64,000 nt of DNA from UKL13-2 sp031430555 (GTDB lineage Bacteria > Pseudomonadota > Gammaproteobacteria > Burkholderiales > Usitatibacteraceae). How positions within the stretch are numbered: the first letter of the stretch is position 1; each line of letters starts with the position of its first letter. The notes beneath the pieces were generated by a model, which saw nothing but the letters and a program-made list of their open reading frames with translations, ran no database searches and had not been told where the DNA came from. The stretch lies in assembly GCA_031430555.1 (NCBI GenBank), contig JANPBQ010000105.1, forward strand, positions 1 through 64,000, given 5' to 3'. Shown piece by piece: positions 27,677-36,990 of this stretch. The translations under genes were made by a program, and so were the position numbers.

Positions 27677-28572
27677 TGAAGGCACTCGTCACCGGCGACT
27701 TCGGTCGCGAATATTTGGCCGAACTGGAAGGCCGCACACAGCTCGTCTGCGTGCGCAAAGGCAAAAAACAGGATGTCGCGTGCGGCGACGAAGTCGAGGT
27801 GAGCATCACCAGCCCCGGCCACGCGCGCATCGACGAGATCCACGAGCGCCGCAATGTGTTGTTCCGTACCGACGCGTGGCGGCAAAAAACGCTCGCCGCC
27901 AATATCGATCAGGCCATTGTCATCGTTGCACCCCGCCCCACCTTCAGCGAAACCTTTCTCTACATGTGCCTGGTCGCCTGCGATGCCGCGCAGATCGCCC
28001 CGCTCATCATGTTGAACAAAAAGGATTTGCCGGAGTTTGAAGCCGCGCGAAAAAGCCTCGCGCATCTGGAGGAAATCGGCTACGACGTATTGCCGATGTC
28101 GGCAAAGTTCGATATCGAACCTTTGCGCGCGTACCTGCAAGGCAAAACCACGTTGCTGGTCGGGCAATCCGGCATGGGTAAATCGCGCACGGTCAACAAT
28201 CTGGTGATGCGCGATGTCGCGAAGGAAGGCGAGATTTCGGAAGCGCTCGATTCCGGCAAACACACCACTACTTATACCAGGCTATACCACCTGAATGAAG
28301 AATCCAGCATCATGGATTCACCGGGCTTGCAATCGTTTGGATTGTTTCACTTGAACGACGACGATATCGCCTTCGCCATGCCCGAATTTCGGCCCTACAT
28401 CGGCACCTGCAAATTCAACAACTGCCTGCATTTGACGGAGCCCGGTTGCGCCGTGATCAAAGCCGTCGAACAGAAAAAAATCCACCCCCCGAGGATGGCG
28501 TTTTATCAGGCGTTGATTGAGCAATCACAGGAATTGCGGATTTCGCATCCGGATTGGAAGAACAAGTCCTAG
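27676..28572 (+). CDS. rsgA: ribosome small-subunit-dependent GTPase RsgA
   Basis: RsgA is a late 30S assembly checkpoint GTPase. The 298-residue protein has an N-terminal OB fold, then GTPase motifs in circularly permuted order: G4 NKKD (114-117), G1 GQSGMGKSR (163-171), G3 DSPGLQSFGL. A zinc motif follows in CKFNNCLHLTEPGC. The P-loop has Met where Val is usual (GxSGVGKS), a mild change. The start overlaps phhB. The order orn, M48, phhB, rsgA is one I associate with betaproteobacteria. Confidence 0.95.
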   Translation: MKALVTGDFGREYLAELEGRTQLVCVRKGKKQDVACGDEVEVSITSPGHARIDEIHERRNVLFRTDAWRQKTLAANIDQAIVIVAPRPTFSETFLYMCLVACDAAQIAPLIMLNKKDLPEFEAARKSLAHLEEIGYDVLPMSAKFDIEPLRAYLQGKTTLLVGQSGMGKSRTVNNLVMRDVAKEGEISEALDSGKHTTTYTRLYHLNEESSIMDSPGLQSFGLFHLNDDDIAFAMPEFRPYIGTCKFNNCLHLTEPGCAVIKAVEQKKIHPPRMAFYQALIEQSQELRISHPDWKNKS

Positions 28573-28746
28573 CAGGTTTTTTAATCCGCGTTGAAGTCAT
28601 TTTCCGAGGTGCCGCAAGAGCGCCATCGGCCATGACCAAGCAAGAACCACGCTGATCCTTGCCTGTCCGCAGGGAACTTCACGACCGGCACGAGGTCGAA
28701 TCAATTAAATCGACTGATGGTCGCTCTCTATGAAGTACTGTGGTCG

Positions 28747-29829
28747 ATGATTAGAATTAAAAGAAGAACTATTTTGCGAATCCTCGTTTCCAGACTCAGA
28801 TTTGCTTTGACGTTAACCGTCGCTAGCATGATGATTTTGGCGGGCTGCAGCGGTGGTAACTCGACACCGACCAATTCACCTGGCCCGCCACCAGTGCTGC
28901 AAGTCATGACCTTCACGCTCATCCCCGCGCGCGTGGTTCGTAGCGCATTGTGTGAAGACGAAATTACCGGTCTCGGTGGCTGCGTGGGCATCAACCAGCA
29001 AGCCGAAATGCCGCGCATCATTGCCGAGAATCAGCAGTCGCCGACCAACCCGGCAGTAATCCCATTTGCACGCCGAACCGGATCGGGCGGCGATGTGCAT
29101 ACCGCGCAAGCGAGTGGCACACTTTATGAAATCGACAGTCACTCGTTCGCACAAACCAAATCGGGCTCCGCCGATATCGGCATATACGTCAATGGCGTCG
29201 ATCTTTCTACCGCAATTCCGGCTACCAGCGTCAACCCCCTATACCAGTTCACGACCACACCGCCCGCTCAGGGTGAAGCCGACCGGCGTATCATGCCGTG
29301 GCGGGACACAGTGGTTCGCGATGTCGAGTTGTCGTTTGACCTAACCGTCAAGACGATGCAGCGCGCAAACGAGTTGGGTTACGCGCAGAGTCATCCGGTC
29401 ATTGAACTCATCGATACCAAAAGCCGTCGCAACTTTTACATCACTATAGCGGCGGCGGCAGTCTTGCCGTTGCCAACGACGCCGGAAACGGATTTTTATG
29501 GTAAAGATTTCGGCGTCGGCAATGCGATTGTTTCAACCGTTTTTCGCGACAATCCAGGATTTGGCCTGCGGATTTCCGGCACGTCGTTTTCATGCAACAC
29601 ACAAAACAATCCGAACGCATGTCCCGCGCTGCCGACCACATTCCGCTTTCGGCTACGCAGGCAGGATATTGCCTTTGTCGTCGCCAAGGCGCGGGCACTC
29701 GATCCCGTGCTTTCGCCTGATATTACCGACTACGCAATCGATAATTTCAGTTTCAACAACGAAGTCAACGGTGACGCGCAAGTTGGAGTGACGCTGGCCA
29801 ACTACACACTGACGATATTTGATCGATAA
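28747..29829 (+). CDS. hypothetical lipoprotein
   Basis: A 360-residue protein I do not recognise. Starting from ATG 28747 it has a basic N-terminus (MIRIKRRTILRILVSRLRF), a hydrophobic core and the lipobox ILAGC, followed by a Ser/Thr/Pro linker (GGNSTPTNSPGPPP). The body is rich in beta-type segments, with two cysteine pairs (LCEDEITGLGGC; SCNTQNNPNAC) that could form disulfides. No enzyme motif is visible. It is alone, 170 bp from rsgA, with base use like its neighbours. Probably anchored at the outer membrane. Confidence 0.7.
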   Translation: MIRIKRRTILRILVSRLRFALTLTVASMMILAGCSGGNSTPTNSPGPPPVLQVMTFTLIPARVVRSALCEDEITGLGGCVGINQQAEMPRIIAENQQSPTNPAVIPFARRTGSGGDVHTAQASGTLYEIDSHSFAQTKSGSADIGIYVNGVDLSTAIPATSVNPLYQFTTTPPAQGEADRRIMPWRDTVVRDVELSFDLTVKTMQRANELGYAQSHPVIELIDTKSRRNFYITIAAAAVLPLPTTPETDFYGKDFGVGNAIVSTVFRDNPGFGLRISGTSFSCNTQNNPNACPALPTTFRFRLRRQDIAFVVAKARALDPVLSPDITDYAIDNFSFNNEVNGDAQVGVTLANYTLTIFDR

Positions 29830-29885
29830 TTTCACCGGCGACAATATTGTCACGGCGAACGACAACAAACGAGGTGGAGAGAACC

Positions 29886-30239
29886 ATGTTCCAAGGCCTG
29901 CGCACCGTCATCTATCACGTCAACGATCTTGCCCGCGCAACGGAGTGGTACGCAAACGTCGTCGGCAAGCCGCCCTATTTTGACCAGCCGTTTTATGTCG
30001 GCTTTAACGTTGGTGGATATGAACTCGGATTGCTACCGGATGGCGACGGCGTCGCCACGTACTGGGGAACACCAGACATAGATTTCGAGCACGCACGCTT
30101 GTTGGCGTTGGGGGCGAAACCCAATGACCCAATCCAGGATGTGGGCGAAGGCATTCGCGTCGCAACCGTGATCGATCCTTTCGGCAATGTGGTCGGCATT
30201 ATTGAGAATCCGCATTTCAAGGCAGGCCAAGGCGGCTGA
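29886..30239 (+). CDS. VOC (glyoxalase/bleomycin-resistance) family protein
   Basis: A 117-residue single-domain protein of the vicinal-oxygen-chelate superfamily. It has the usual pattern: RTVIYHVNDLARATEWYANV at the N-terminus, a central YWGTPDID strand, and the final VIDPFGNVVGIIENP. A probable metal ligand is His in IYHVND, with a Glu in IIENP. The ATG at 29886 has an excellent GAGGTGGAGAG upstream. The reaction is unknown. It is followed within one base by the next gene. Confidence 0.88.
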   Translation: MFQGLRTVIYHVNDLARATEWYANVVGKPPYFDQPFYVGFNVGGYELGLLPDGDGVATYWGTPDIDFEHARLLALGAKPNDPIQDVGEGIRVATVIDPFGNVVGIIENPHFKAGQGG

Positions 30240-30240
30240 T

Positions 30241-30540
30241 TTGAACGTGCGCACCAAGCGGGAAAAATCCGAGCTGGAACAGATCCCAAGTATCGGGCCG
30301 AGCATCGCGGCGGATCTCATCAGCATGGGCGTCACGCGGGTGACGCAATTGAAAGGCCGCAGCCCGGAGGCCTTGTTCAAGAAACTCTGCGATATGACGG
30401 GCGGCTATCAGGATCCCTGCGTGCTCTATTCGTTTCGCTGCGCGGTGTATTACGCCTCACACGCCGAACACGAACCGGAAAAACTGAAGTGGTGGAACTG
30501 GAAGGAGCTTTCCAGCGACGCGGCGCGCGGAAAAGTCTAG
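30241..30540 (+). CDS. helix-hairpin-helix protein (Cdd1/'pathogenicity locus' family)
   Basis: A 99-residue protein with a helix-hairpin-helix at LEQIPSIGPSIAADLISMGV and a conserved DPCVLYSFRCAVYYA region. Both are typical of the small family once labelled mitomycin-resistance or pathogenicity-locus protein. The start is ambiguous: TTG at 30241 (AAGG 9 bp upstream) or GTG at 30247. It directly follows the VOC gene, so the two are probably one transcript. The helix-hairpin-helix suggests nucleic-acid contact, but the function is unknown. Confidence 0.78.
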   Translation: MNVRTKREKSELEQIPSIGPSIAADLISMGVTRVTQLKGRSPEALFKKLCDMTGGYQDPCVLYSFRCAVYYASHAEHEPEKLKWWNWKELSSDAARGKV

Positions 30541-30600
30541 GCTTCACGAGGCTCTCCGGGCAAAAATGCTTGAAACGCCGCGCCAGTGCTTGTGTTCTCC
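30541..30600. repeat. 3'-end repeat, copy B
   Basis: The segment carries GAGGCTCTCCGGGC and then GCGCCAGTGCTTG followed by a T-rich end. It matches the copy at 46675-46730 in its left part (GAGCCTCTCCAGAC) and in the GCCAGTGCTTG tail. The hairpin is poorly kept in this copy. It lies just past the stop of the preceding gene. Confidence 0.35.
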
Positions 30601-30645
30601 CCTTCAATTCGGCGAACTCTTTCGCGTTACTGTAGCGTGATCGTC

Positions 30646-30651
30646 TATAAT
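30646..30651 (+). promoter_or_regulatory. candidate -10 element of the Hsp70-like gene
   Basis: A perfect TATAAT sits 33 bp before the ATG at 30684. The matching -35 position (CGCGTT) is weak. Confidence 0.35.
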
Positions 30652-30683
30652 CCGCGACCCCCACGCGTTGCTCATTTCACGTC

Positions 30684-31946
30684 ATGCCGAAAAAAGACTA
30701 CTGCGCCATCGATTTCGGCACTTCCAATTCTGCCATCGCAATTCCCGACGAAAACGGTATGCGTCTGGTTGAACTCGAGCCGGGTTTTCGCACCATGCCG
30801 ACCGCCGTTTTCTACAACGCCGAAGATGATTCGAGATCTTTTGGTCGCGCCGCCGTGGCGGCCTACGTGGATGGCTACGATGGCCGCCTGATGCGCTCCA
30901 TCAAAAGCATTCTCGGCTCGGATTTGATGGAGCAATCCACCGAGATCGGCCACGGGATCGGCATCAAGTATCTCGACGTGGTGATCGGTTATTTGAAGCA
31001 CTTGAAGCGCGTTGCCGAAGCGCAGCATGGCAGCACGTTGCGGCGCGCCGTCATCGGCCGGCCGGTTTGGTTTGTCGATGGCGATGCGGTGCACGACGCG
31101 AAAGCCGAGGCCTCGCTTCGCTCGGCAGCACTCGCCGCCGGTTTCAGCGAAATCGCGTTTCAATATGAACCGATTGCCGCCGCACTGGATTACGAATCGA
31201 CAATTTCCAGTGAACAAATCGTGCTGGTCGCGGACATCGGCGGCGGCACGTCGGATTTTTCGCTGGTGCGCGTGAGCCCCGCGCGCCATGCCGCCATCGA
31301 GCGCCACGACGATATCCTCGCCAACCACGGCATACACGTCGCCGGCACCGACTTCGATCAATCCGTGAATCTCGCGGCGATCATGCCGACGTTGGGCTTT
31401 GGTTCGCACGGGCCGACCGGGCGGCGCGTGCCGGGAAGCGTGTATTTCGATCTCGCCACCTGGCACTTGATCAACACCGTTTACGCGCACAACCGCGTGA
31501 TCGAATTGCGCGAAATGGTCAGCATGTACGCAGACTTGGTTTTCCATCGACGCTTGATGACCGTGGTGGCAAAGCGCCTCGGACACCATTTGGCCGCGAT
31601 GGCCGAACAAGCGAAGATCGACGTCGCGTTGCAAAGCCACGCCGCCATTGATCTTTGCGCGGTGGAGGACGGACTCGAAGCCGAATTCAACGAGGCCGAG
31701 CAGGCCAAGGCGCTTGATCAGAAGGTTGCACGAATCGTGGAGGCTGCGCGGGAAACGCTGCGGCAGGCCGATCGGGACGCGGCAGAAGTGAGCGCGGTCT
31801 ATTTCACCGGCGGCTCCACCGGGCTAGGATTCCTCACCGATCGCATCGCGGCGCAATTTCCGCACGCGGTGCGCGCGGCGGGGGATCGGTTTTCAAGTGT
31901 GGCGAGCGGACTCGCAATCTATGCGGCGCGGCGATTTGGCGGATGA
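30684..31946 (+). CDS. Hsp70-family ATPase (YegD-like)
   Basis: A 420-residue protein with the actin/Hsp70 ATPase fold only. Phosphate-1 motif: AIDFGTSNSAIAIPDENG. Phosphate-2 and catalytic region: VLVADIGGGTSDFSLVRV. Adenosine motif: VYFTGGSTGLGFL. It lacks the substrate-binding domain of DnaK and matches the size of YegD-type putative chaperones. It is a single gene with no DnaJ or GrpE partner nearby. Client or role unknown. Confidence 0.9.
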   Translation: MPKKDYCAIDFGTSNSAIAIPDENGMRLVELEPGFRTMPTAVFYNAEDDSRSFGRAAVAAYVDGYDGRLMRSIKSILGSDLMEQSTEIGHGIGIKYLDVVIGYLKHLKRVAEAQHGSTLRRAVIGRPVWFVDGDAVHDAKAEASLRSAALAAGFSEIAFQYEPIAAALDYESTISSEQIVLVADIGGGTSDFSLVRVSPARHAAIERHDDILANHGIHVAGTDFDQSVNLAAIMPTLGFGSHGPTGRRVPGSVYFDLATWHLINTVYAHNRVIELREMVSMYADLVFHRRLMTVVAKRLGHHLAAMAEQAKIDVALQSHAAIDLCAVEDGLEAEFNEAEQAKALDQKVARIVEAARETLRQADRDAAEVSAVYFTGGSTGLGFLTDRIAAQFPHAVRAAGDRFSSVASGLAIYAARRFGG

Positions 31947-31970
31947 CGCCTTCCATCGTTCATACATCGT

Positions 31971-32037
31971 TGTCATTCTGAGCGACGCGAAAGATTTCGC
32001 GTTTGTAACGAGATCCTTCGCGTTGCTCAGGATGACA
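31971..32037. repeat. imperfect inverted repeat (TGTCATTCTGAGCG type)
   Basis: The left arm TGTCATTCTGAGCGACGCGA at 31971-31990 and the inverse right arm ending GCTCAGGATGACA at 32037 form a palindrome with arms of about 28 bp, differing at four or so positions. Elements of this kind (TCATTCTGAGC...GCTCAGAATGA) are found in intergenic regions of many unrelated bacteria. Here it lies between the Hsp70-like gene and the convergent membrane-protein gene. Confidence 0.7.
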
Positions 32038-32056
32038 AATTTATCAACCGCAAAAA

Positions 32057-32419
32057 TTACTTAATCAACCTTATCGCAAACGGCACACGGAATGCCGCAC
32101 CTTTGGAGGCACCGATCGCGCCCATCACGCAAAACACCAGGTGGACGATCAAGACTGCGGCAATCACCAGCAGGCCAATGACGATGAAGGTCAAAATCAC
32201 GCCGGCAAAATAGCCAATCATCATCGTGATCGACCAGTTGAGCGCCTCTTTGGATTGATCGACGATGTAGGGATCATCTTTCTTCACGAGATAAAAAATC
32301 AGGCCGGGAATAAATCCGAAAATAATCGTGCCGACCCAAATCATCAGCGCCATGTTTTTCGATTCCTGATTCGGTTCCGCACTGCTGCTTGCTGCTGGTG
32401 TTGCGGTGACTTCATCCAT
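32057..32419 (-). CDS. DUF4870/Tic20-like small membrane protein
   Basis: A 120-residue protein with a charged N-terminus and three to four membrane segments. The stretch PGLIFYLVKKDDPYIVDQSK, then EALNWSIT, is the DUF4870 signature. The start has an excellent GGGAGGT 7 bp upstream. It is separated by 75 bp from the upstream Yip1-like gene on the same strand. Function unknown. Confidence 0.85.
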   Translation of the reverse strand: MDEVTATPAASSSAEPNQESKNMALMIWVGTIIFGFIPGLIFYLVKKDDPYIVDQSKEALNWSITMMIGYFAGVILTFIVIGLLVIAAVLIVHLVFCVMGAIGASKGAAFRVPFAIRLIK

Positions 32420-32494
32420 CGTGACCTCCCTGGTTTTTAAGGTAAAAACAGCGTTAGGTTACTCCCGGCGGTGGAAATCCACCAGTGCCGGAAT

Positions 32495-33742
32495 CTACTT
32501 CTGCACCCCAACCTCTTTCATGCCTTCCAGCGTGCCCAAATCGAGCCCCGCGACGGCACCTTTCAACGTGTTCAAATCGACGCCATTGCCTTTGGCCGTC
32601 ACCACAAAGCGCTCGCCCAGCACGATGCTGTATTCGTTTCGGCCATCCTTGCGCGTCTTTTCATGCACCAGCCGTCCGCCCACCTTGCCGGTTTTCTCGG
32701 TACCGTACTCATCTTCCTTCTCACCTTGCACCATGGCCCAGCCGGCGAAGGCCATCATGCCGGCGGCACCGCCGGTGTCGGAGACTTCGAGATGTATACG
32801 CTTGCCTCCGTCGTCGCCGTAACGTGCCTCGGCTTTCGAGACCGAAATGCCCATGGCACCGGTCTTCTCGGCCTTGCTGGATTTTTTGGCCAGACCCGCG
32901 AACGTTTCCGGCACAAACGGTTTTAGTTGGTCGATGCCCAATGGCTCAACCGACTTGCCGCCGCCAAGCGCGGCACCGAGCATGCCCATCGCGGCTTTGG
33001 CGGCCTCATCCTGATTGCCGCTCTTTTGCGCGGCCTCCATCTTCTTGCCGGCGGCTTCCATTTTCTTGCCGAAGGCCTCGAGCTTGCCAAGGTTGCTGTC
33101 TTTGTCGATGGTGACGCTCGGTGACGAATGCATGCCCCCGCCCATGCCGCCAAACATTCCCGATGCGGCACCGCCGATCCCTGCGATCAGGCCTGCGAAC
33201 ATGCCAATAACCAGCGAGACGACAATGGCGATGATTAGAACAACGGCGGCATAGCCGATCGACTTGTCTTCCGGGCACTTCATCAATTTCGGCAATCCGA
33301 AATAGAGCAACACCACGCCGTACAGCGCGCATAGCGCGCCCATCCACCGCAAGCCGGGGATCATCGCGAAGACACCGCCCAACCATGCCGCGGTGAACGA
33401 ATACACCGTCAATTTCATTGCTTGCGCGTCGCTCTTCTCGCCGCCGAACGACGGTGCCAGCATATTCACGATCAGGGAAACTAGCAGCACGGTGACAAAT
33501 GACATCACGTAGCCAAAAACTGCGCTGCCGATGCCGATGACGATCGGCACTTTGTACGATATGCCGAACATGCCGTAGCCGATCAGCGAGCCGCCGATGA
33601 AACCGCAAATCGCCGGAATCGCCGCGAGCGGGGCGACATAGCCGGTGAGCAAATTCGCCGTGGTGGTGGTCTCTCCCGCGACAACGTCCCACTCGGTCTT
33701 CGGTGTAATCAGGATATTTTTGACGCGATCAATCAGTGCCAT
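32495..33742 (-). CDS. Yip1-family membrane protein with lipid-binding-like tail
   Basis: The 415-residue protein starts with the Yip1-type opening MALIDRVKNILITPKTEWDV and five or so membrane helices (to about residue 205). A glycine-rich stretch (GMFGGMGGGMHSSP), a Lys/Ala helix (FGKKMEAAGKKMEAAQK), and a soluble C-terminal domain of about 150 residues of unknown type follow. The start at 33742 follows AAGGGGGTCAC; the longer upstream frame is unlikely. The soluble domain after the Yip1 part makes it longer than most bacterial Yip1 proteins. Function unknown. Confidence 0.8.
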   Translation of the reverse strand: MALIDRVKNILITPKTEWDVVAGETTTTANLLTGYVAPLAAIPAICGFIGGSLIGYGMFGISYKVPIVIGIGSAVFGYVMSFVTVLLVSLIVNMLAPSFGGEKSDAQAMKLTVYSFTAAWLGGVFAMIPGLRWMGALCALYGVVLLYFGLPKLMKCPEDKSIGYAAVVLIIAIVVSLVIGMFAGLIAGIGGAASGMFGGMGGGMHSSPSVTIDKDSNLGKLEAFGKKMEAAGKKMEAAQKSGNQDEAAKAAMGMLGAALGGGKSVEPLGIDQLKPFVPETFAGLAKKSSKAEKTGAMGISVSKAEARYGDDGGKRIHLEVSDTGGAAGMMAFAGWAMVQGEKEDEYGTEKTGKVGGRLVHEKTRKDGRNEYSIVLGERFVVTAKGNGVDLNTLKGAVAGLDLGTLEGMKEVGVQK

Positions 33743-33805
33743 GTGACCCCCTTTTTCCGTGAATTTGCATGATAGCCGCAAACCTCCGGATTGCGTGCGG
33801 CTCAA

Positions 33806-33976
33806 AATGACGCCCGCGTACCAGCGAGGAAGGCGGAAAAGGTGTCGAATGGGGCGGCGAAACAGACATATATGCGTTTTTGTAATACTAACTGTCTATA
33901 AAGTCTTTATTGATATATACCCGCGCCGACTAACATGATGTCCTGACCGCATTACCCGGTCGCCAACGGCATTGTC
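33806..33976 (+). promoter_or_regulatory. AT-rich upstream region of the reductase operon
   Basis: The 170 bp before the reductase gene change from GC-rich to an AT-rich block (about 33870-33920, including TATATGCG and TTATTGATATATA), a marked local change. It probably contains the operon promoter and, by analogy with sulfur-assimilation operons, a CysB-type activator site. I cannot define either exactly. Confidence 0.35.
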
Positions 33977-35674
33977 ATGTACAAATACGACCATTACGAT
34001 CAAACCATAGTCGATGAACGCGTCGCCCAATTTCGTGGGCAGACGGCGCGTTTTATCGCCGGCGAATTAAGCGAGGACGAGTTCCGTCCGCTGCGATTGC
34101 AAAATGGCTTGTACATCCAAAAGCACGCGCCGATGCTGAGAGTCGCGATCCCGTACGGCATGCTTTCCTCATCCCAGGTGCGCATGCTCGCGCACATCGC
34201 GCGAAAATATGACCGCGGCTACGGCCATTTCACGACGCGGCAGAATATTCAGTTCAATTGGCCCGCGCTTGAAACGGTGCCGGACATCCTCGCCGATCTC
34301 GCGAGCGTGGAAATGCATGCGATCCAGACGTCGGGAAATTGCATCCGTAACACCACCTCCGATCAATTCGCCGGCATCGCACATGACGAATTGATCGATC
34401 CGCGCCCGTATGCGGAATTGATTCGCCAATGGTCCACGTTTCATCCCGAATTCGCGTACCTGCCGCGCAAATTCAAGATTGCCGTCAATGGCGCGCGCGA
34501 AGATCGCGCCGGTACTTTGTTTCACGATATCGGCGTGCATACCGTGCGCACGGCGACCGGCGAAATTGCATTCGATATTCTGGTCGGCGGCGGTCTCGGT
34601 CGCACACCCATTCTTGGCCAAGTGGTGCGTGAAGCATTGCCGACGCGACACCTCTTTACTTATCTCGATGCGATCCTGCGCGTTTACAACCGCTTTGGCC
34701 GTCGCGACAATATGTACAAAGCGCGCATCAAGATCCTGGTGAAGGAATTGGGACTTGAAAAATTCCGCGTGGAAGTCGAGGCCGAATGGGCGCACCTGAA
34801 GGATGGCCCCTCCACATTGACGCAAGCGGAAATCGACCGCGTCGCAACGCATTTTGTCGATCCCGCTTACGAAAAACTCTCCGCGATCAACGCGGAATTC
34901 GAAAAACATCTGCTCGACAACAAAGCTTTCGCGCGCTGGGTGAGCCGCAACGTGTTCGGCCATAAGCAGCCGGGCTACGCGGCGGTCACGTTGTCGCTGA
35001 AGAAAACCGGGGTCGCGCCAGGCGACGCGACCGACGCACAGCTCGACGCCGTCGCAGATCTCGCGGATGCATTCAGCTTCGGTGAAATTCGCGTGTCGCA
35101 CGAACAAAATCTGATCCTTGCCGACATAAAGATCGGCGATCTCTTCACGGTTTGGCAACGTGCGAAAGCAATCGGCTTCGCCACACCGAATATCGGTCTC
35201 CTCACCGATATTATTGCCTGCCCGGGCGGCGACTTCTGTTCGCTCGCCAACGCAAAATCGATTCCCGTCGCCGAGGCCATACAAAACCGCTTCGATGACC
35301 TCGATTATTTGTTCGACATCGGCGACATCGCGATCAACATTTCCGGTTGCATGAATGCCTGCGGCCATCATCACGTCGGGCACATCGGCATTCTCGGCGT
35401 CGACAAGCACGGCGCGGAGTTCTACCAAGTTACGATCGGCGGCTCGCAAGGACTTGACGCCGCGCTCGGCAAAGTGATCGGCCCGTCATTTGCCCAGGAC
35501 GAAATGGCTGACGTAATCGAGAAATTGATTGGTACCTATGTCGCACTTCGTCATGAGGACGAGCACTTTCTCGATACCGTCAAACGTGCAGGACTCGAGC
35601 CATTCAAAGCGAGTGTGTATGACAAACCGGGCAAACACGCGAGCCACAGCGTGGAGGAAACCAGCAATGTCTGA
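33977..35674 (+). CDS. cysI: sirohaem-[4Fe-4S] sulfite/nitrite reductase (CysI type)
   Basis: A 565-residue reductase that takes six electrons to turn sulfite into sulfide (or nitrite into ammonia). The cluster and sirohaem ligands are visible as C415-x5-C421 (CPGGDFC) and C458-x3-C462 (SGCMNACGHHH). RNTTSDQ and TRQNIQFNW mark the sirohaem pocket. The neighbours DUF934, CobA (sirohaem precursor) and a ferredoxin reductase point to assimilatory sulfite reduction. No CysJ flavoprotein is present, so electrons may come from ferredoxin. DUF934 overlaps its 3' end by 8 bp. Confidence 0.92.
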   Translation: MYKYDHYDQTIVDERVAQFRGQTARFIAGELSEDEFRPLRLQNGLYIQKHAPMLRVAIPYGMLSSSQVRMLAHIARKYDRGYGHFTTRQNIQFNWPALETVPDILADLASVEMHAIQTSGNCIRNTTSDQFAGIAHDELIDPRPYAELIRQWSTFHPEFAYLPRKFKIAVNGAREDRAGTLFHDIGVHTVRTATGEIAFDILVGGGLGRTPILGQVVREALPTRHLFTYLDAILRVYNRFGRRDNMYKARIKILVKELGLEKFRVEVEAEWAHLKDGPSTLTQAEIDRVATHFVDPAYEKLSAINAEFEKHLLDNKAFARWVSRNVFGHKQPGYAAVTLSLKKTGVAPGDATDAQLDAVADLADAFSFGEIRVSHEQNLILADIKIGDLFTVWQRAKAIGFATPNIGLLTDIIACPGGDFCSLANAKSIPVAEAIQNRFDDLDYLFDIGDIAINISGCMNACGHHHVGHIGILGVDKHGAEFYQVTIGGSQGLDAALGKVIGPSFAQDEMADVIEKLIGTYVALRHEDEHFLDTVKRAGLEPFKASVYDKPGKHASHSVEETSNV

Positions 35675-36227
35675 TGCGCTCATCATCCGCGATGGCGTGA
35701 TTGTCGCCGACGAATGGACCTTGATTCGGGCGGCTGATGACGTATATGTTTCTGCGCCACCGGTCGGAAATTTGATCCTGCCATTGAGTGTATGGAATGC
35801 ACAGCGCAGCGCAATCAACCCGAATATCGGCGTGTGGATTGACGGCGCAGATGACCCCGCCCTGCTCGCGGATTCCATCGATCAACTTGCCCTTATCGCC
35901 GTAGATTTTCCAAAATTTACGGATGGCCGCGGCTACTCGACGGGTGCATTGCTGCGTAGCCGCCACGGATTCAAAGGCGAATTGCGCGCGATCGGCGATG
36001 TGCTACGCGATCAGTTGTTCTATCTGCGCCGGGCCGGTTTCAACGCGTTCAAGGTACGTTCAGACAAAGACATTCACGATGCGTTGCAAGCACTGAACGA
36101 TTTTTCCGAAACCTATCAAGGTGCGGTCGAGCAACCGCTGCCGTTGTTCAAACGTCGCGCTGTGCTTGCGTCGAACCAATCAAACGACAGGTCCTACCTG
36201 AAGACGACCGGGGCGAACTATGGCTAA
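35667..36227 (+). CDS. DUF934 protein, CysI-associated
   Basis: A 186-residue member of DUF934, a family almost always beside cysI in proteobacteria and thought to assist sulfite reductase. Landmarks: LPLSVWNAQRS, the acidic IAVDFPKFTDGRGYSTGALLR, and LRDQLFYLRRAGFNAF. The start at 35667 has GGAGGAAA and overlaps the reductase stop; the stop overlaps cobA by 8 bp. This is a fully coupled three-gene unit. Confidence 0.9.
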   Translation: MSDALIIRDGVIVADEWTLIRAADDVYVSAPPVGNLILPLSVWNAQRSAINPNIGVWIDGADDPALLADSIDQLALIAVDFPKFTDGRGYSTGALLRSRHGFKGELRAIGDVLRDQLFYLRRAGFNAFKVRSDKDIHDALQALNDFSETYQGAVEQPLPLFKRRAVLASNQSNDRSYLKTTGANYG

Positions 36228-36990
36228 GGTATTTCTGGTCGGTGCCGGTCCCGGCGCACCCGATTTGCTCACCCTGCGTGCAGCGCGTTTACTCGAACAG
36301 GCCGACATCATTTTCATTGATGCACTGGTGCATCCCGACACGGTGGCGCTCGCGGCGAAAGCGAAGAAAGTGTTCGTCGGTAAACGTGCGGGACAGATTT
36401 CGACGGATCAACGATTCATCAATCGGCAATTGGTCGAAGCCGCACGCCACCATCACGTCGTGGTGCGCCTCAAAGGGGGCGACCCGATGATGTTCGGCCG
36501 CGCGCAGGAAGAAATTGCCGCACTGAATGAGGCCGGCATTGAGTTTGAAGTGGTGCCCGGCATCACGGCCGCGATGGCCGCCAGTGCGTCGCTCGGCATC
36601 TCGCTCACCCGCCGAGGCGTTGCGCGCAGTGTTGCGTTTTGCACACCGAGCGTCGGCCCGAATGAAATTGACAGCGATTGGCTCGCTCCCGCTACCGCCG
36701 CCGACACCACCCTGCTCTACATGGCCGCAGGTCAAGCCGCGCGCATCGCCAGCGAGATGATTGGTGCAGGAAAATCGCCGGCGACACCCGTTGCCATCGT
36801 CGAGAACGCGTCACTTGAAAACGAGCAGCGCATTTTCACCACACTTGCCGGCATGGCAGCGTCATCAATGAAATTCAGCGGCCCCGCGTTGCTTTGCGTG
36901 GGCGAGGTTTTCGCCGTTGCGGTGAAAGAAGATGCCGTGGCCGATCGCTCGATGCACGCGCGGACATATGTCCAAATCGGATCACGATGA
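36220..36990 (+). CDS. cobA: uroporphyrinogen-III C-methyltransferase
   Basis: This SUMT adds two methyl groups to uroporphyrinogen III, giving precorrin-2, the precursor of sirohaem. The 256-residue protein has the family motifs VGAGPGAPDLLTLRA at the start, VVRLKGGDPMMFGRAQEE, and VVPGITAAMAASASLGISL, followed by TPVAIVENAS. It is the single-domain form, so the ferrochelatase/dehydrogenase of a CysG fusion must be elsewhere. Placement in the operon supplies the reductase's cofactor. Confidence 0.95.
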   Translation: MAKVFLVGAGPGAPDLLTLRAARLLEQADIIFIDALVHPDTVALAAKAKKVFVGKRAGQISTDQRFINRQLVEAARHHHVVVRLKGGDPMMFGRAQEEIAALNEAGIEFEVVPGITAAMAASASLGISLTRRGVARSVAFCTPSVGPNEIDSDWLAPATAADTTLLYMAAGQAARIASEMIGAGKSPATPVAIVENASLENEQRIFTTLAGMAASSMKFSGPALLCVGEVFAVAVKEDAVADRSMHARTYVQIGSR

